Positions 49,033 to 57,396 of a stretch of 64,000 nucleotides of DNA are shown here, piece after piece. Within the stretch, counting starts at the first letter, position 1. The number at the start of each line of letters is the position of its first letter. A program made the translations under genes and the position numbers. The notes below the pieces were generated by a model. That model saw only the letters and a list, made by a program, of their open reading frames with translations. It was not told where the DNA came from and made no database searches. Origin of the DNA: Rheinheimera sp. Its GTDB lineage: Bacteria; Pseudomonadota; Gammaproteobacteria; Enterobacterales; Alteromonadaceae. The stretch is from positions 62,001-126,000 of the forward strand of contig NZ_JAVBXS010000020.1 of assembly GCF_030824435.1 (NCBI RefSeq). The letters run 5' to 3'.

Positions 49033-52000
49033 TTATTCGGGTCGCCGCTGTAACGGCAACAAAATACGATAGTACACACCCTGACCAGTTTCACTGCTGA
49101 CATAAATACTGCCACCCAGCTGCGCTGTGACCAGATTGTAGACGATATGGGCTCCCAGACCACTGTTACCTGCACTGCGTTTGGTGGTGAAAAAGGGGTC
49201 AAATAAACGTTTGAGCGTGTCGCTGTCCATACCAACACCATTGTCGCGATAATCAAACTGAATTTGCCCGCCCTGACGACTGAGTTTCAGTTCAATATTG
49301 GGTGGCAACTGCATAGCTTCAGTAAAACCATGTTGCAATGAATTCATCACCAGATGCGTCAGTAACTGCGCCAGCGAACCAGCGTCGGCATACAAAGTTA
49401 ACCCCTTTTCAGCTTCAATCTGCCACTGACAATGGCACCGGTTCAGCTCTGGCTGTAACGAAGCCATGACATCCTGCAGATAGGCAGTTAAATCAAATTC
49501 TCTGGCACTACTGGCCGATTTATCCACCGCCACCTGTTTAAAACTGTTGATAAGCTGAGCAGCACGCTGAATATTGTTGCTGAGGATCTCCACTGTAGCG
49601 CTGGCTGTTTCCAGAAAACGGCTAAAAGCTAACATACCCAACTGCTGTTGCTGATGGGCTTTGTTCACCACATTCAGTTCACTGTGCAGATGACTGACGG
49701 CTGTAACACAAATACCTAAAGGGGTATTGACCTCATGCGCCACGCCCGCCACCAAGCCCCCCAAAGATGCCATTTTTTCCTGCATCACCAGTTGTTGTTG
49801 GGTTTGTTGCAGCCGCGCTACTATGTTGGCATTCGCCACTGCAATAGCAATATTGCTGGCCAGAGTGCGCACCAGGTTAATTTGTTGTGGGGTAAAGGCT
49901 TCCATCACCGGGCTTTGTAACGTCAGGCAGCCAATTTTTTCGCCATTGACTATCAGGGGTAAATACAACACCGACTGCATAGGCTCCCCCATCAGCGGTT
50001 GTGGAATTTCTGCCAGAAAATTTAAAAACTCCTGCCGCTTTTGGATATTCATTTCCCGTTGTTGATTAAAACAAACCGACGCCAGATGTAGTTCAGGTTG
50101 TAATTTCAGTTCAAAAGGCGCCATCAGCCGACCGTTTTCCAGCCAATGACTAAAATCCAGCGACTGGCGTTCCGCCCGGTAAATGCCAATAGCCAGCACA
50201 TGCACATCCATAATTTCGTTCAGGCTCTGATGACATAAAAACAAAATTTCCTGCAAATCCAAAGACGCAGTAATTTGTTTGACCAACATTTGTAACAAGG
50301 TCATATCGCGGTATGAATCGGCCAGTGCCTGGTTCTGCGTCTGCAGCTCAAGAGTGCGGCTGCTGACGACCTGCTCGAGCCAGTTGCGGGTTTTGCGTTC
50401 ATTCCGCAGCCGGTATTGTAAAAACAGCCAGATACTGCCAAATAACAACAGCAACGCCGCCAGCTTGCTGTACCAGGTCAACCACCAGGGTGGCAGAATG
50501 CGGATTTGTACTTTACTGACAGTCGCCTGCTGCCAGTCTTGCCCCGGACTTTTTGCCATCACTTCAAACTGATAATCATTGGGCGCCAGCCGGGTGTAAG
50601 TGGCGCGCCTGCTGTTGGCATCAGTTTCTATCCAGTCGCGGTCAAAACCAATCAACCGGTATCTGTATCGCGTTTGTTGGGGTTGCACATAATCCAGCGC
50701 TGAAAACTGCAGTGTGAACATATCCTGTTCATAATCAAGACGGATTTGCTCAGCGTAACCAATGGCACGTTGTAACACGGCATCAGCACTATTTTGCGGC
50801 CGTACTTTTTTATTAAACAGGTTAAAACCCGTTAATCTGGCCACCAAAGGTTGGGGAGGCGCCGGCATCAGCGCGGGCTGATAATAATCCAGCCCCTGAT
50901 TACCACCACGCAGATGCATCCCCTCTTTGTTGATCAACCAGGAACCAATCCAAGTGGTTGCCATAAAACCATGGGCTTCGCCAAACTGCACCAGGTCCTG
51001 CTGCAAGCTGTTACGGTATAACCATAAAAAATGAAAAGCCTGACGCAGTTTGATGTCGGCATCTTCCGCACCCAGATATGATTTAAAACCTTCGATAATG
51101 TCAGGATTATTGTTGTCTCTGAGCACTCTGTGATTAATATTGCCGGCCCGGACCCAAAGTTCACCTGCTTCCTGATAAATCAGCTGAATGCCGTTAAAAC
51201 GTAAACCTGCGCCCTTGCCATCACCCTCACGCCAGCTCTGAATTTTGCCGGTTTTATGTTGTAATCTGGAAATGCCCTGATCGGCATAACCTATCCATAA
51301 ATCGTGGTAGCTGTCCGACTGCAAAGTGCTGATGGTGTTGCTGCCAAGGCCGGTGTCTGACGCCGGATCCTGCCGGTAATGCCTGATATCGCCGGGTTTA
51401 AGCAAAAATAAACCGTCACCGCGGGTACCGACCCAAAGTTGTTTTAAACCATCTAAATACAACACACCTATATTTGGCTGCTCAGGTTCCGCCGTTAAAG
51501 GGTAAGGCTGCCATTGACCACTTTGCCGGTCGAGCTGAAACAAACCTACGTCAGTGCCTATCCAGATAACACCGGCCGGATCCTGCAATACATGCCGCGC
51601 CAAAGTGGGTTTACGTTTTAAATCGGCAGCCACCAGAATAGGCCAACGCTGAACACTGGCCGTTGCCGGGTCAAATTCAGCGACACCACCGTCTCTGTTG
51701 GCCAGCCAATATTTACCTTCGGGCGCGGCGGTAATGGCAAACACATCATTATGCGCCAGCAGTTTTGGATTGCTGGGGTCTGAAGGTAAAGAACGGACTT
51801 TTTGCGCCATCGCCGACAAGGCAAAAAGTCCGGCCGGGCTTTTTAACCACAAAGAGCCCTGCACGTCCAATAACAAGCCGGTCAGATTGTTGCTTTGCAA
51901 CTGATAAGGCACCATAGGGTTGGCTTTAAACTGTTGCCACTGCTGTTTTTCTGCCGGTAATAACCAAAGCCCCTGATCATAACTGCTGACCCAAAGTGCC

Positions 52001-52911
52001 CCATCGGCGCTAAAACCAAAATCGGTAATTAAACCTGCAGCAAGGTCTTTGGGTTGTGCCTGCACAGCCTTAAGTTTGGCCGAGCTGGGCTGATAATGAT
52101 ACAAACCGCCACCATAACTACTGAGCCAGATCTGACCGGCTGGGTCGGTTTTAATGGCTGTCACTGCAGCCGCTGTTAAGGCCGAATTTTGCACACTAAA
52201 TAACTGTTTATCCAGGCGCTGTGGATGCCAGCGTAAAGCGCCACCTTTGGATTGTCCTCTGCTGCGAAGCGGCGCATTACCTGTGCCTATCCACAAATAA
52301 CCGTCCAGATCACGGAACAGGGTATTGATGTATAAACCATCAATTTCGCTGGCCACACCAGGCAGCTGGACTGATTCCAGCTCTTTCTTTTCCACCTGCC
52401 AGCGTAACAAACCGGCACCATAGGTGCCCACCCAAATTTCGTGTTGGCCATCCTGATATAAAGCACTGATTTCAACCTGCTGTGCCACACCATTGCCCCG
52501 CGGCAACTGAATACGGCTGAATGTTTCTGTTGCAGGATCAAACAGATTAAGCCCGCCATAACGGGTACCTATCCAAATCTGACCACGACGGTCAACCAAT
52601 AAACTGGAGATCCAGTCGGCTGATAAACTATTGTTGTCACCCGGATTGGCGCGGAAAGCTTCAATTTCCTGACCGTCATAACGGTATAAACCATGTTGGG
52701 TGCCAATCCAGAGGAAACCTTGTTGGTCTTGGGTCAGCGCAGTGGCCTGAGATAAACCGGGGTGTTGGCGGGATAATTGTAAAAAACGGCTGTAAACTAC
52801 AACGGGTTCAGTCGCTGTATGACCATTATGAAGGTCGAAACTGCTTTGTGCCCAAAGTGGTGCGGCGCAGAACCAGCAACAACAATAAACCAGTACCCAC
52901 CTTATCCACAT
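49033..52911 (-). CDS. Propeller/Y_Y_Y sensor histidine kinase with GAF domain
   Basis: 1292 residues. Signal peptide (about 1-21), many beta-propeller repeats of the two-component-regulator type (WIGTxxGL, about 45-700), a Y_Y_Y domain (RYRYRLIGFDRDW near 755), one membrane helix (about 820-838), coiled coil, a GAF domain, and a kinase core with VAGVAHEVNTPLG as H-box and NSLQHG/DNGVGM/GLGAHI boxes. There is no receiver or DNA-binding domain, and no response regulator gene is adjacent, so it is an orphan kinase. The ligand is unknown; such propellers are often linked to polysaccharide sensing. Confidence 0.9.
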   Translation of the reverse strand: MWIRWVLVYCCCWFCAAPLWAQSSFDLHNGHTATEPVVVYSRFLQLSRQHPGLSQATALTQDQQGFLWIGTQHGLYRYDGQEIEAFRANPGDNNSLSADWISSLLVDRRGQIWIGTRYGGLNLFDPATETFSRIQLPRGNGVAQQVEISALYQDGQHEIWVGTYGAGLLRWQVEKKELESVQLPGVASEIDGLYINTLFRDLDGYLWIGTGNAPLRSRGQSKGGALRWHPQRLDKQLFSVQNSALTAAAVTAIKTDPAGQIWLSSYGGGLYHYQPSSAKLKAVQAQPKDLAAGLITDFGFSADGALWVSSYDQGLWLLPAEKQQWQQFKANPMVPYQLQSNNLTGLLLDVQGSLWLKSPAGLFALSAMAQKVRSLPSDPSNPKLLAHNDVFAITAAPEGKYWLANRDGGVAEFDPATASVQRWPILVAADLKRKPTLARHVLQDPAGVIWIGTDVGLFQLDRQSGQWQPYPLTAEPEQPNIGVLYLDGLKQLWVGTRGDGLFLLKPGDIRHYRQDPASDTGLGSNTISTLQSDSYHDLWIGYADQGISRLQHKTGKIQSWREGDGKGAGLRFNGIQLIYQEAGELWVRAGNINHRVLRDNNNPDIIEGFKSYLGAEDADIKLRQAFHFLWLYRNSLQQDLVQFGEAHGFMATTWIGSWLINKEGMHLRGGNQGLDYYQPALMPAPPQPLVARLTGFNLFNKKVRPQNSADAVLQRAIGYAEQIRLDYEQDMFTLQFSALDYVQPQQTRYRYRLIGFDRDWIETDANSRRATYTRLAPNDYQFEVMAKSPGQDWQQATVSKVQIRILPPWWLTWYSKLAALLLLFGSIWLFLQYRLRNERKTRNWLEQVVSSRTLELQTQNQALADSYRDMTLLQMLVKQITASLDLQEILFLCHQSLNEIMDVHVLAIGIYRAERQSLDFSHWLENGRLMAPFELKLQPELHLASVCFNQQREMNIQKRQEFLNFLAEIPQPLMGEPMQSVLYLPLIVNGEKIGCLTLQSPVMEAFTPQQINLVRTLASNIAIAVANANIVARLQQTQQQLVMQEKMASLGGLVAGVAHEVNTPLGICVTAVSHLHSELNVVNKAHQQQQLGMLAFSRFLETASATVEILSNNIQRAAQLINSFKQVAVDKSASSAREFDLTAYLQDVMASLQPELNRCHCQWQIEAEKGLTLYADAGSLAQLLTHLVMNSLQHGFTEAMQLPPNIELKLSRQGGQIQFDYRDNGVGMDSDTLKRLFDPFFTTKRSAGNSGLGAHIVYNLVTAQLGGSIYVSSETGQGVYYRILLPLQRRPE

Positions 52912-52983
52912 AGCCGCAGTGTTCCGACACCCTGATGTTAACGCCTAGTATTGTTGCTTTTTGCCGGTGCCGCAATAGCCAGG

Positions 52984-53175
52984 CTAAGCTGTTGCAGTAG
53001 CTTTTAATAAAGAACAAAAAAACAACAACAAAGCCATCAAAACCGCCAGCAACAGAATGCGTCTGTCTACCGACTGATAAAGCAGATAATCAATACCCAG
53101 CAGTACCAAACCCGGCAACAACATAAATAACATCAGCAGCAACTGCATAGGTATCACGGTTTGCATATCCTGCAT
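52984..53175 (-). CDS. Small membrane protein of unknown function
   Basis: 63 residues from the ATG at 53175, with a GGGAG ribosome site; the longer frame start has none. Two hydrophobic helices (about 10-29 and 39-59). No family recognised. Lies between the large kinase and the candidate small RNA promoter, transcribed away from the latter. Confidence 0.6.
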   Translation of the reverse strand: MQDMQTVIPMQLLLMLFMLLPGLVLLGIDYLLYQSVDRRILLLAVLMALLLFFCSLLKATATA

Positions 53176-53245
53176 GTTTTTCTCCCTGCCACGGCTAAAC
53201 GGCCCCAACCCCTGCTGCGGGCTGAAGTGAAAAATAGCATAATTT

Positions 53246-53266
53246 AAATGAGAATTATTTGCAATT
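53246..53266. promoter_or_regulatory. Fur-like box
   Basis: AAATGAGAATTATTTGCAAT plus T is an imperfect palindrome. The 7-1-7 core TGAGAAT-T-ATTTGCA matches TGATAAT-N-ATTATCA at 11 of 14 positions. It overlaps the -35 of the promoter below, the position expected for repression by iron-loaded Fur. Confidence 0.65.
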
Positions 53267-53287
53267 GAGTAATCTGGCTTGTATAGT
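53259..53287 (+). promoter_or_regulatory. Sigma70 promoter of candidate small RNA
   Basis: TTGCAA, a 17-base spacer, and TATAGT. The predicted start is near 53293. Confidence 0.65.
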
Positions 53288-53292
53288 ATTTT

Positions 53293-53401
53293 GCGTCAGG
53301 AAGACAAACTGTACTTGCACGGTTTACGGAAGGATCCGGACTCCACGGTGTTTATGCTTTTCTGCAGCTTGGGAGCTGGCCTGTACCAGCTCCCTTTTTT
53401 T
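53293..53401 (+). ncRNA. Candidate Fur-regulated small RNA
   Basis: About 109 bases between the promoter at 53259-53287 and the T run of a strong terminator (GGGAGCTGG/CCAGCTCCC, 53371-53394). No supported ORF lies within. The predicted 5' end GCGTCAGGAAGAC resembles the 5' end of E. coli RyhB (GCGATCAGGAAGAC, from memory). The rest, including the RyhB core, does not match. Iron control and a RyhB-like role are inference. Confidence 0.55.
53371..53401 (+). terminator. Strong intrinsic terminator
   Basis: Perfect nine-base stem GGGAGCTGG/CCAGCTCCC with a six-base loop, followed by seven T. No plus-strand protein gene precedes it, which points to the small RNA. Confidence 0.9.
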
Positions 53402-53503
53402 ATTTTCTGGAATTAGCAGCAGTGCCATGCGGTTTGTTGCCTGCAAAGCTTGATGGAGCAACGTTGTTTTACCCTGACTCTGGCTGTGCCGGGTACAACA
53501 ATA

Positions 53504-54922
53504 TTAAGCTTGTGGGTTTTGATTATTGTCGTGATATTGCAACATCAACTGCAGCGTTTGCGCCACCAGCTGAAACTCGGCGAACTGGCGGGCGCTGATG
53601 GCCCGGCCGGCAGCATCGGCATACAACAAAGCAAAAATACGTTTTTCCACTTTTAAACTGGCCACCAAACAATCACCATCATTGGGCAACAATACTTCAA
53701 GCCGGCCAAGCGGCTGACTCAGAGTATTTTGTTGTCGCCAGATCGGCTGTTGATGTAACAACAAATCATGTAATAACTCACTTTTTTGCAGTTTATCCAG
53801 TTCAATTTTTAATTGCTGGCGCCATAACAGCGTGTCACGCCCAGCCACATAACGGGGTTCAAACGACTTGCTTTTGTAGTCCATCAACATCAGGCTGACA
53901 CGGGGTAACTGCGCCCCTTCGTGCAAACACAGCACCACCGAATGCAGAATTTTCGACAAATTGTCCTGCAGGGTGAACAACTTAAACAGCATGTTCAGAT
54001 GACGCACCAGCTCAAAATCTGTGACTGAATATTGCGCCGTGACTTCCAGCACTTTTTGCCGGTCCGGTAACTGCGGCAAAATTTTGTCAGCACCATAACT
54101 ACTGGCGACCACCGCAGCTTCGTCAGCCATCAGCAAAATTTGTTGTTGGCTTTCTTCCAGCTTTAACTGACACATCATTGCCAGTTGTTGGCAATTGCGG
54201 GTCATTTGAGGTGAGGTCAGCCCCTGCATAATGTTCTGACTGATACTGTCGGCCAAATTGATCACTGTACTGATGGCATTGGCTTTCGGTCCGGGGTTCA
54301 CCACCTCCTGCAACATATCACCCAGCTTCCATTCTTTCACCAGCTCTTTGTTTAATGTGTCTATGCCAACACCCAGATATTTCATCGCTATGGCATGTTC
54401 ATCGTCCGGATACAGATCCCGCTCCACAATAAACTGCTCAGCCGCAGGCTCTCCGCTCGCCAGCAAAGCCAGCTCAGCGACATGGCGCAACAAAGCAGCA
54501 ATAAACACCTGCTCCCTGCGCTCGCTGTCCAGTTTGGGCACCATAGCCCTTGCCTGCACCGCCGCATGAAATGAACGGGCCAGCCGCTGCAATAACAAAG
54601 TTTTAGGTTTGCCGGTGAGGAAACTATCGATCAACACACTGGCTAAAGTGATGTTTTTTACTTCAACAAAACCAATTTGCACTATGGCACGCGACACAGT
54701 TTGGATAGGTTTGCTGGATCTGTTGTAGTGCACTGTGTTGGCAACCCGTAACACTTTCGACGTCAGGCTGGCGTCGCGCAGAATGATCTGCGCCAAATCA
54801 TCGGCACTGCTTTCAGCCCTGTCATTGAGCTGACAGACTTCAAGTACAACACTTTGAATTGCTGGCAATTTCACTTGCGCCAGCAACCGCATCCATGCCG
54901 CCGGACCCCGTACATCAGCCAT
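53504..54922 (-). CDS. HDOD-domain protein
   Basis: 472 residues from the ATG at 54922, which has a GGAG ribosome site. HDOD domain (about 15-215) with LTSKVLRVANTVHYNRS and AIVQIGFVEVKNITLAS. HDOD proteins lack the HD catalytic pair and act as scaffolds in signalling. The C-terminal half has a GAF-like look (VSLMLMDYKSKSFEPRYVAGRD near 365). No partner gene is adjacent. Confidence 0.85.
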   Translation of the reverse strand: MADVRGPAAWMRLLAQVKLPAIQSVVLEVCQLNDRAESSADDLAQIILRDASLTSKVLRVANTVHYNRSSKPIQTVSRAIVQIGFVEVKNITLASVLIDSFLTGKPKTLLLQRLARSFHAAVQARAMVPKLDSERREQVFIAALLRHVAELALLASGEPAAEQFIVERDLYPDDEHAIAMKYLGVGIDTLNKELVKEWKLGDMLQEVVNPGPKANAISTVINLADSISQNIMQGLTSPQMTRNCQQLAMMCQLKLEESQQQILLMADEAAVVASSYGADKILPQLPDRQKVLEVTAQYSVTDFELVRHLNMLFKLFTLQDNLSKILHSVVLCLHEGAQLPRVSLMLMDYKSKSFEPRYVAGRDTLLWRQQLKIELDKLQKSELLHDLLLHQQPIWRQQNTLSQPLGRLEVLLPNDGDCLVASLKVEKRIFALLYADAAGRAISARQFAEFQLVAQTLQLMLQYHDNNQNPQA

Positions 54923-55095
54923 AATATTCTCCACAGTTCGCCGGCGACTGCAGCGCTGCCAGGCGGGTGACAATCTGATGTCAGTGTAGTGCCTGCCATC
55001 TGTTGAAAGCCAGCTTTAACAGCAGGCTGCTGGCTGGCCAAAGCAAATGCACAGTTACTGTAAAATCAGCAGCTCACCGGCTTTGTCATATTGGC

Positions 55096-55419
55096 TTAAT
55101 GCATTTCACGTTCTGTGCTTTGTACCAATACCCAGGGGGAAATCACCACAGCCCAAAGCTCAGCTTTTTGTTCAAACCACAATTGCGCCTGCGCTGGTGC
55201 TACCCGCTCGATTAAACTTTGCGCCAACCAACTGGCAACCTGAGTTTTATCATCCACGGCAAAAGCGTAAGCCACATCAACCAAATCCAGTTGTGGACTG
55301 ACCTGCAACACTGCACCTGAAGCATAAAATTTTTGCAGTTCCAGCCAACTGATGCGGGCTGTTTCAGCGGTAATTTTGGTTTTCAGGACTTCGGGTTCGA
55401 CAGCAAAGTTTTCATGCAT
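55096..55419 (-). CDS. DUF2288 family protein
   Basis: 107 residues. The blocks KITAETARISWLELQKFYASGAV and LDLVDVAYAFAVDD match DUF2288 as I recall it. Small soluble protein of unknown function. Lies 43 bases after the qseF stop. Confidence 0.8.
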   Translation of the reverse strand: MHENFAVEPEVLKTKITAETARISWLELQKFYASGAVLQVSPQLDLVDVAYAFAVDDKTQVASWLAQSLIERVAPAQAQLWFEQKAELWAVVISPWVLVQSTEREMH

Positions 55420-55437
55420 CTGTCTGACTCCTCTGAT

Positions 55438-55456
55438 AAAAGCGCCTGGGCGCCTT
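55438..55456 (-). terminator. Weak terminator-like hairpin after qseF
   Basis: Minus strand AAGGCGCC-CA-GGCGCTTTT, a short GC stem with a very small loop and four T. Partial read-through into the DUF2288 gene is possible. Confidence 0.35.
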
Positions 55457-55462
55457 GGTTAT

Positions 55463-56815
55463 TTATTCCGGCTCATCGCCTTGTTCTGACACCTGGGCTG
55501 CACTGAGCTCATGTTTTTTCAGCAGTTTATGAAAGTCGGTTCTGTTACGTCCCGCCAATTCAGCAGCACGGGTGACATTACCTTCTGACATTTTGAGCAC
55601 CCGCACCAGATATTGCCGTTCAAACTGGTCACGCGCTTCACTTAAAGTTGGCCAGAAGCTGCGGTTTTGTGCCAGCGCCTGTTCCACTAATGCCAGACTA
55701 ATCACCGGACTGCTGGTTAAGGCCACACATTGTTCCACCACGTTCACCAGCTGACGCACATTGCCGGGCCACTGCGCCGTCACCAGCGCCTGCATCGCAT
55801 CTTCCGAAAACCTGTTCACCTGCACATGATGGCGTTCACCACTTTGCGCCAGCACATGGCGCGCCAGCAGCGGAATATCTTCGGCCCGCTCGCGCAAAGT
55901 CGGTAACTGCAAATTCACCACATTTAAGCGGTAATACAAATCTTCGCGGAAACTTTGCTCCTGCATCGCCTGTTTTAAGTCGCGGTGGGTGGCGGAAATA
56001 ATCCGCACATCAATAGGAATAGACTTGGCGCTGCCAACAGGGCGGATTTGCCGCTCCTGTAAAGCGCGCAACAACTTCACTTGCAGCGGCAGCGGCATAT
56101 CGCCAATTTCATCCAGAAACAATGTGCCGCCGTCGGCTTCGCGGAATAAACCGCTATGTTCAGTCACAGCGCCGGTAAAAGCACCTTTGGTATGACCAAA
56201 TAATTCAGACTCGAGCAAATGTTCCGGCAAAGCACCACAGTTAATAGCCACAAAAGGCCGGCGAGCTCTTGGACTGGCCTGATGAATCGCCTTGGCCAAC
56301 AGTTCTTTACCTGTACCGCTGGCGCCAGTGATCAGCACACTGACGTCACGTTGTGCAACACGGTAAGCCTGCTCCAACAGCTGTTCCATGCCTTTGCTGC
56401 GCGTCACTATGGCCTGGCGCCACTCATCTTTACTTGGCACATGCGACTGATGCACAGCTTTTTGCAGAATATCCCTAAGCTCAACATTGTTCAGTGGTTT
56501 GGTTAAAAAACCAAAAACACCACGCTGTGTGGCGGCAACAGCCTCCGGAATAGAACCGTGGGCTGTCATCAGCACCACAGGTAAACCCGGGTTCCGTTTG
56601 GCAATTTCGTCAAACAGTGCCATACCGTCCAGACCCGGCATGCGCAGGTCACTCAGCACCACATCCACCGGGTTTTTCGCCAATAAAGTTAAAGCAGTTT
56701 CAGCACAATCTGCGCTAATCACCTGATAACCTTCACCTTCTAAGCGCAGTGTCATTAAACGCAACAAGCTTGGATCATCGTCAACCAACAATAAACGGGC
56801 GTTATTACCACTCAT
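55463..56815 (-). CDS. qseF: Sigma54-dependent response regulator QseF/GlrR
   Basis: 450 residues. Receiver domain with Asp in VVLSDLRMPGLDG near 55, sigma54 AAA+ domain with Walker A GASGTGKE, GAFTGAV loop for sigma54 contact and Walker B GGTLFLDEIGD, then a Fis-type helix-turn-helix (GNVTRAAELAGRNRTDFHKLL). Third gene of the kinase-lipoprotein-regulator set. In enterics it activates glmY and other sigma54 genes. Confidence 0.92.
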   Translation of the reverse strand: MSGNNARLLLVDDDPSLLRLMTLRLEGEGYQVISADCAETALTLLAKNPVDVVLSDLRMPGLDGMALFDEIAKRNPGLPVVLMTAHGSIPEAVAATQRGVFGFLTKPLNNVELRDILQKAVHQSHVPSKDEWRQAIVTRSKGMEQLLEQAYRVAQRDVSVLITGASGTGKELLAKAIHQASPRARRPFVAINCGALPEHLLESELFGHTKGAFTGAVTEHSGLFREADGGTLFLDEIGDMPLPLQVKLLRALQERQIRPVGSAKSIPIDVRIISATHRDLKQAMQEQSFREDLYYRLNVVNLQLPTLRERAEDIPLLARHVLAQSGERHHVQVNRFSEDAMQALVTAQWPGNVRQLVNVVEQCVALTSSPVISLALVEQALAQNRSFWPTLSEARDQFERQYLVRVLKMSEGNVTRAAELAGRNRTDFHKLLKKHELSAAQVSEQGDEPE

Positions 56816-56817
56816 GG

Positions 56818-57396
56818 TTAACCTCCGCCATTTTGGTTGAGCTTGGCTTCAATCTGAGTCAAAGCATCAATTTTCTTTTGCAGATCGGCATTTTGTTTTT
56901 GTAAGCGGTCCAGATTGTCCTGCTGCTGACCATTCAGCCGCCCCAAAGCTTTCACCGCAGACTCTGACTCCAGCAACTTTTGGTTATAGGCGTAATCCCA
57001 GCGTAATAATTCAGCCAGGCCTTTGGGTAAAGTGGTCAACTGTTCGCCGAGCTGCATCTGGGCTTTAAAACGCACGGCATAAGGGGTATCGGGGTGAATG
57101 CGGATCAGTAACTGCTGCAAATTGCTGACGGCAGAAGGCGCCAGTTCTTTGCTTAACGCATCCCGCTGTTTGCCATTCATGGCAAGTAATTCACTGCGAA
57201 ACTGTGCCCAGGCCGTTAAACTCAGAGCGTCATCGCTGATCGCCAGCACAGGTTTCACCGGCTCGGGTGCCTGACGCGGCAACTCCACTACTTTTTCCGG
57301 TGCCGGCAAGGGTTTGTGCACCACAGGCAATTGCACCGGGCCACCCTGACATCCTGCCAGCAACACAGTCCCAGCCAGCACTGACCATAACTTCAT
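56818..57396 (-). CDS. qseG: QseG-like outer-membrane lipoprotein
   Basis: 192 residues with lipobox LLAGC (Cys at 16). Pro-rich linker after it, then a helical domain ending in a coiled coil (about 150-190). The position between qseE and qseF and the size fit QseG (YfhG), which interacts with the QseE kinase. Start overlaps the qseE stop by four bases. Confidence 0.8.
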   Translation of the reverse strand: MKLWSVLAGTVLLAGCQGGPVQLPVVHKPLPAPEKVVELPRQAPEPVKPVLAISDDALSLTAWAQFRSELLAMNGKQRDALSKELAPSAVSNLQQLLIRIHPDTPYAVRFKAQMQLGEQLTTLPKGLAELLRWDYAYNQKLLESESAVKALGRLNGQQQDNLDRLQKQNADLQKKIDALTQIEAKLNQNGGG

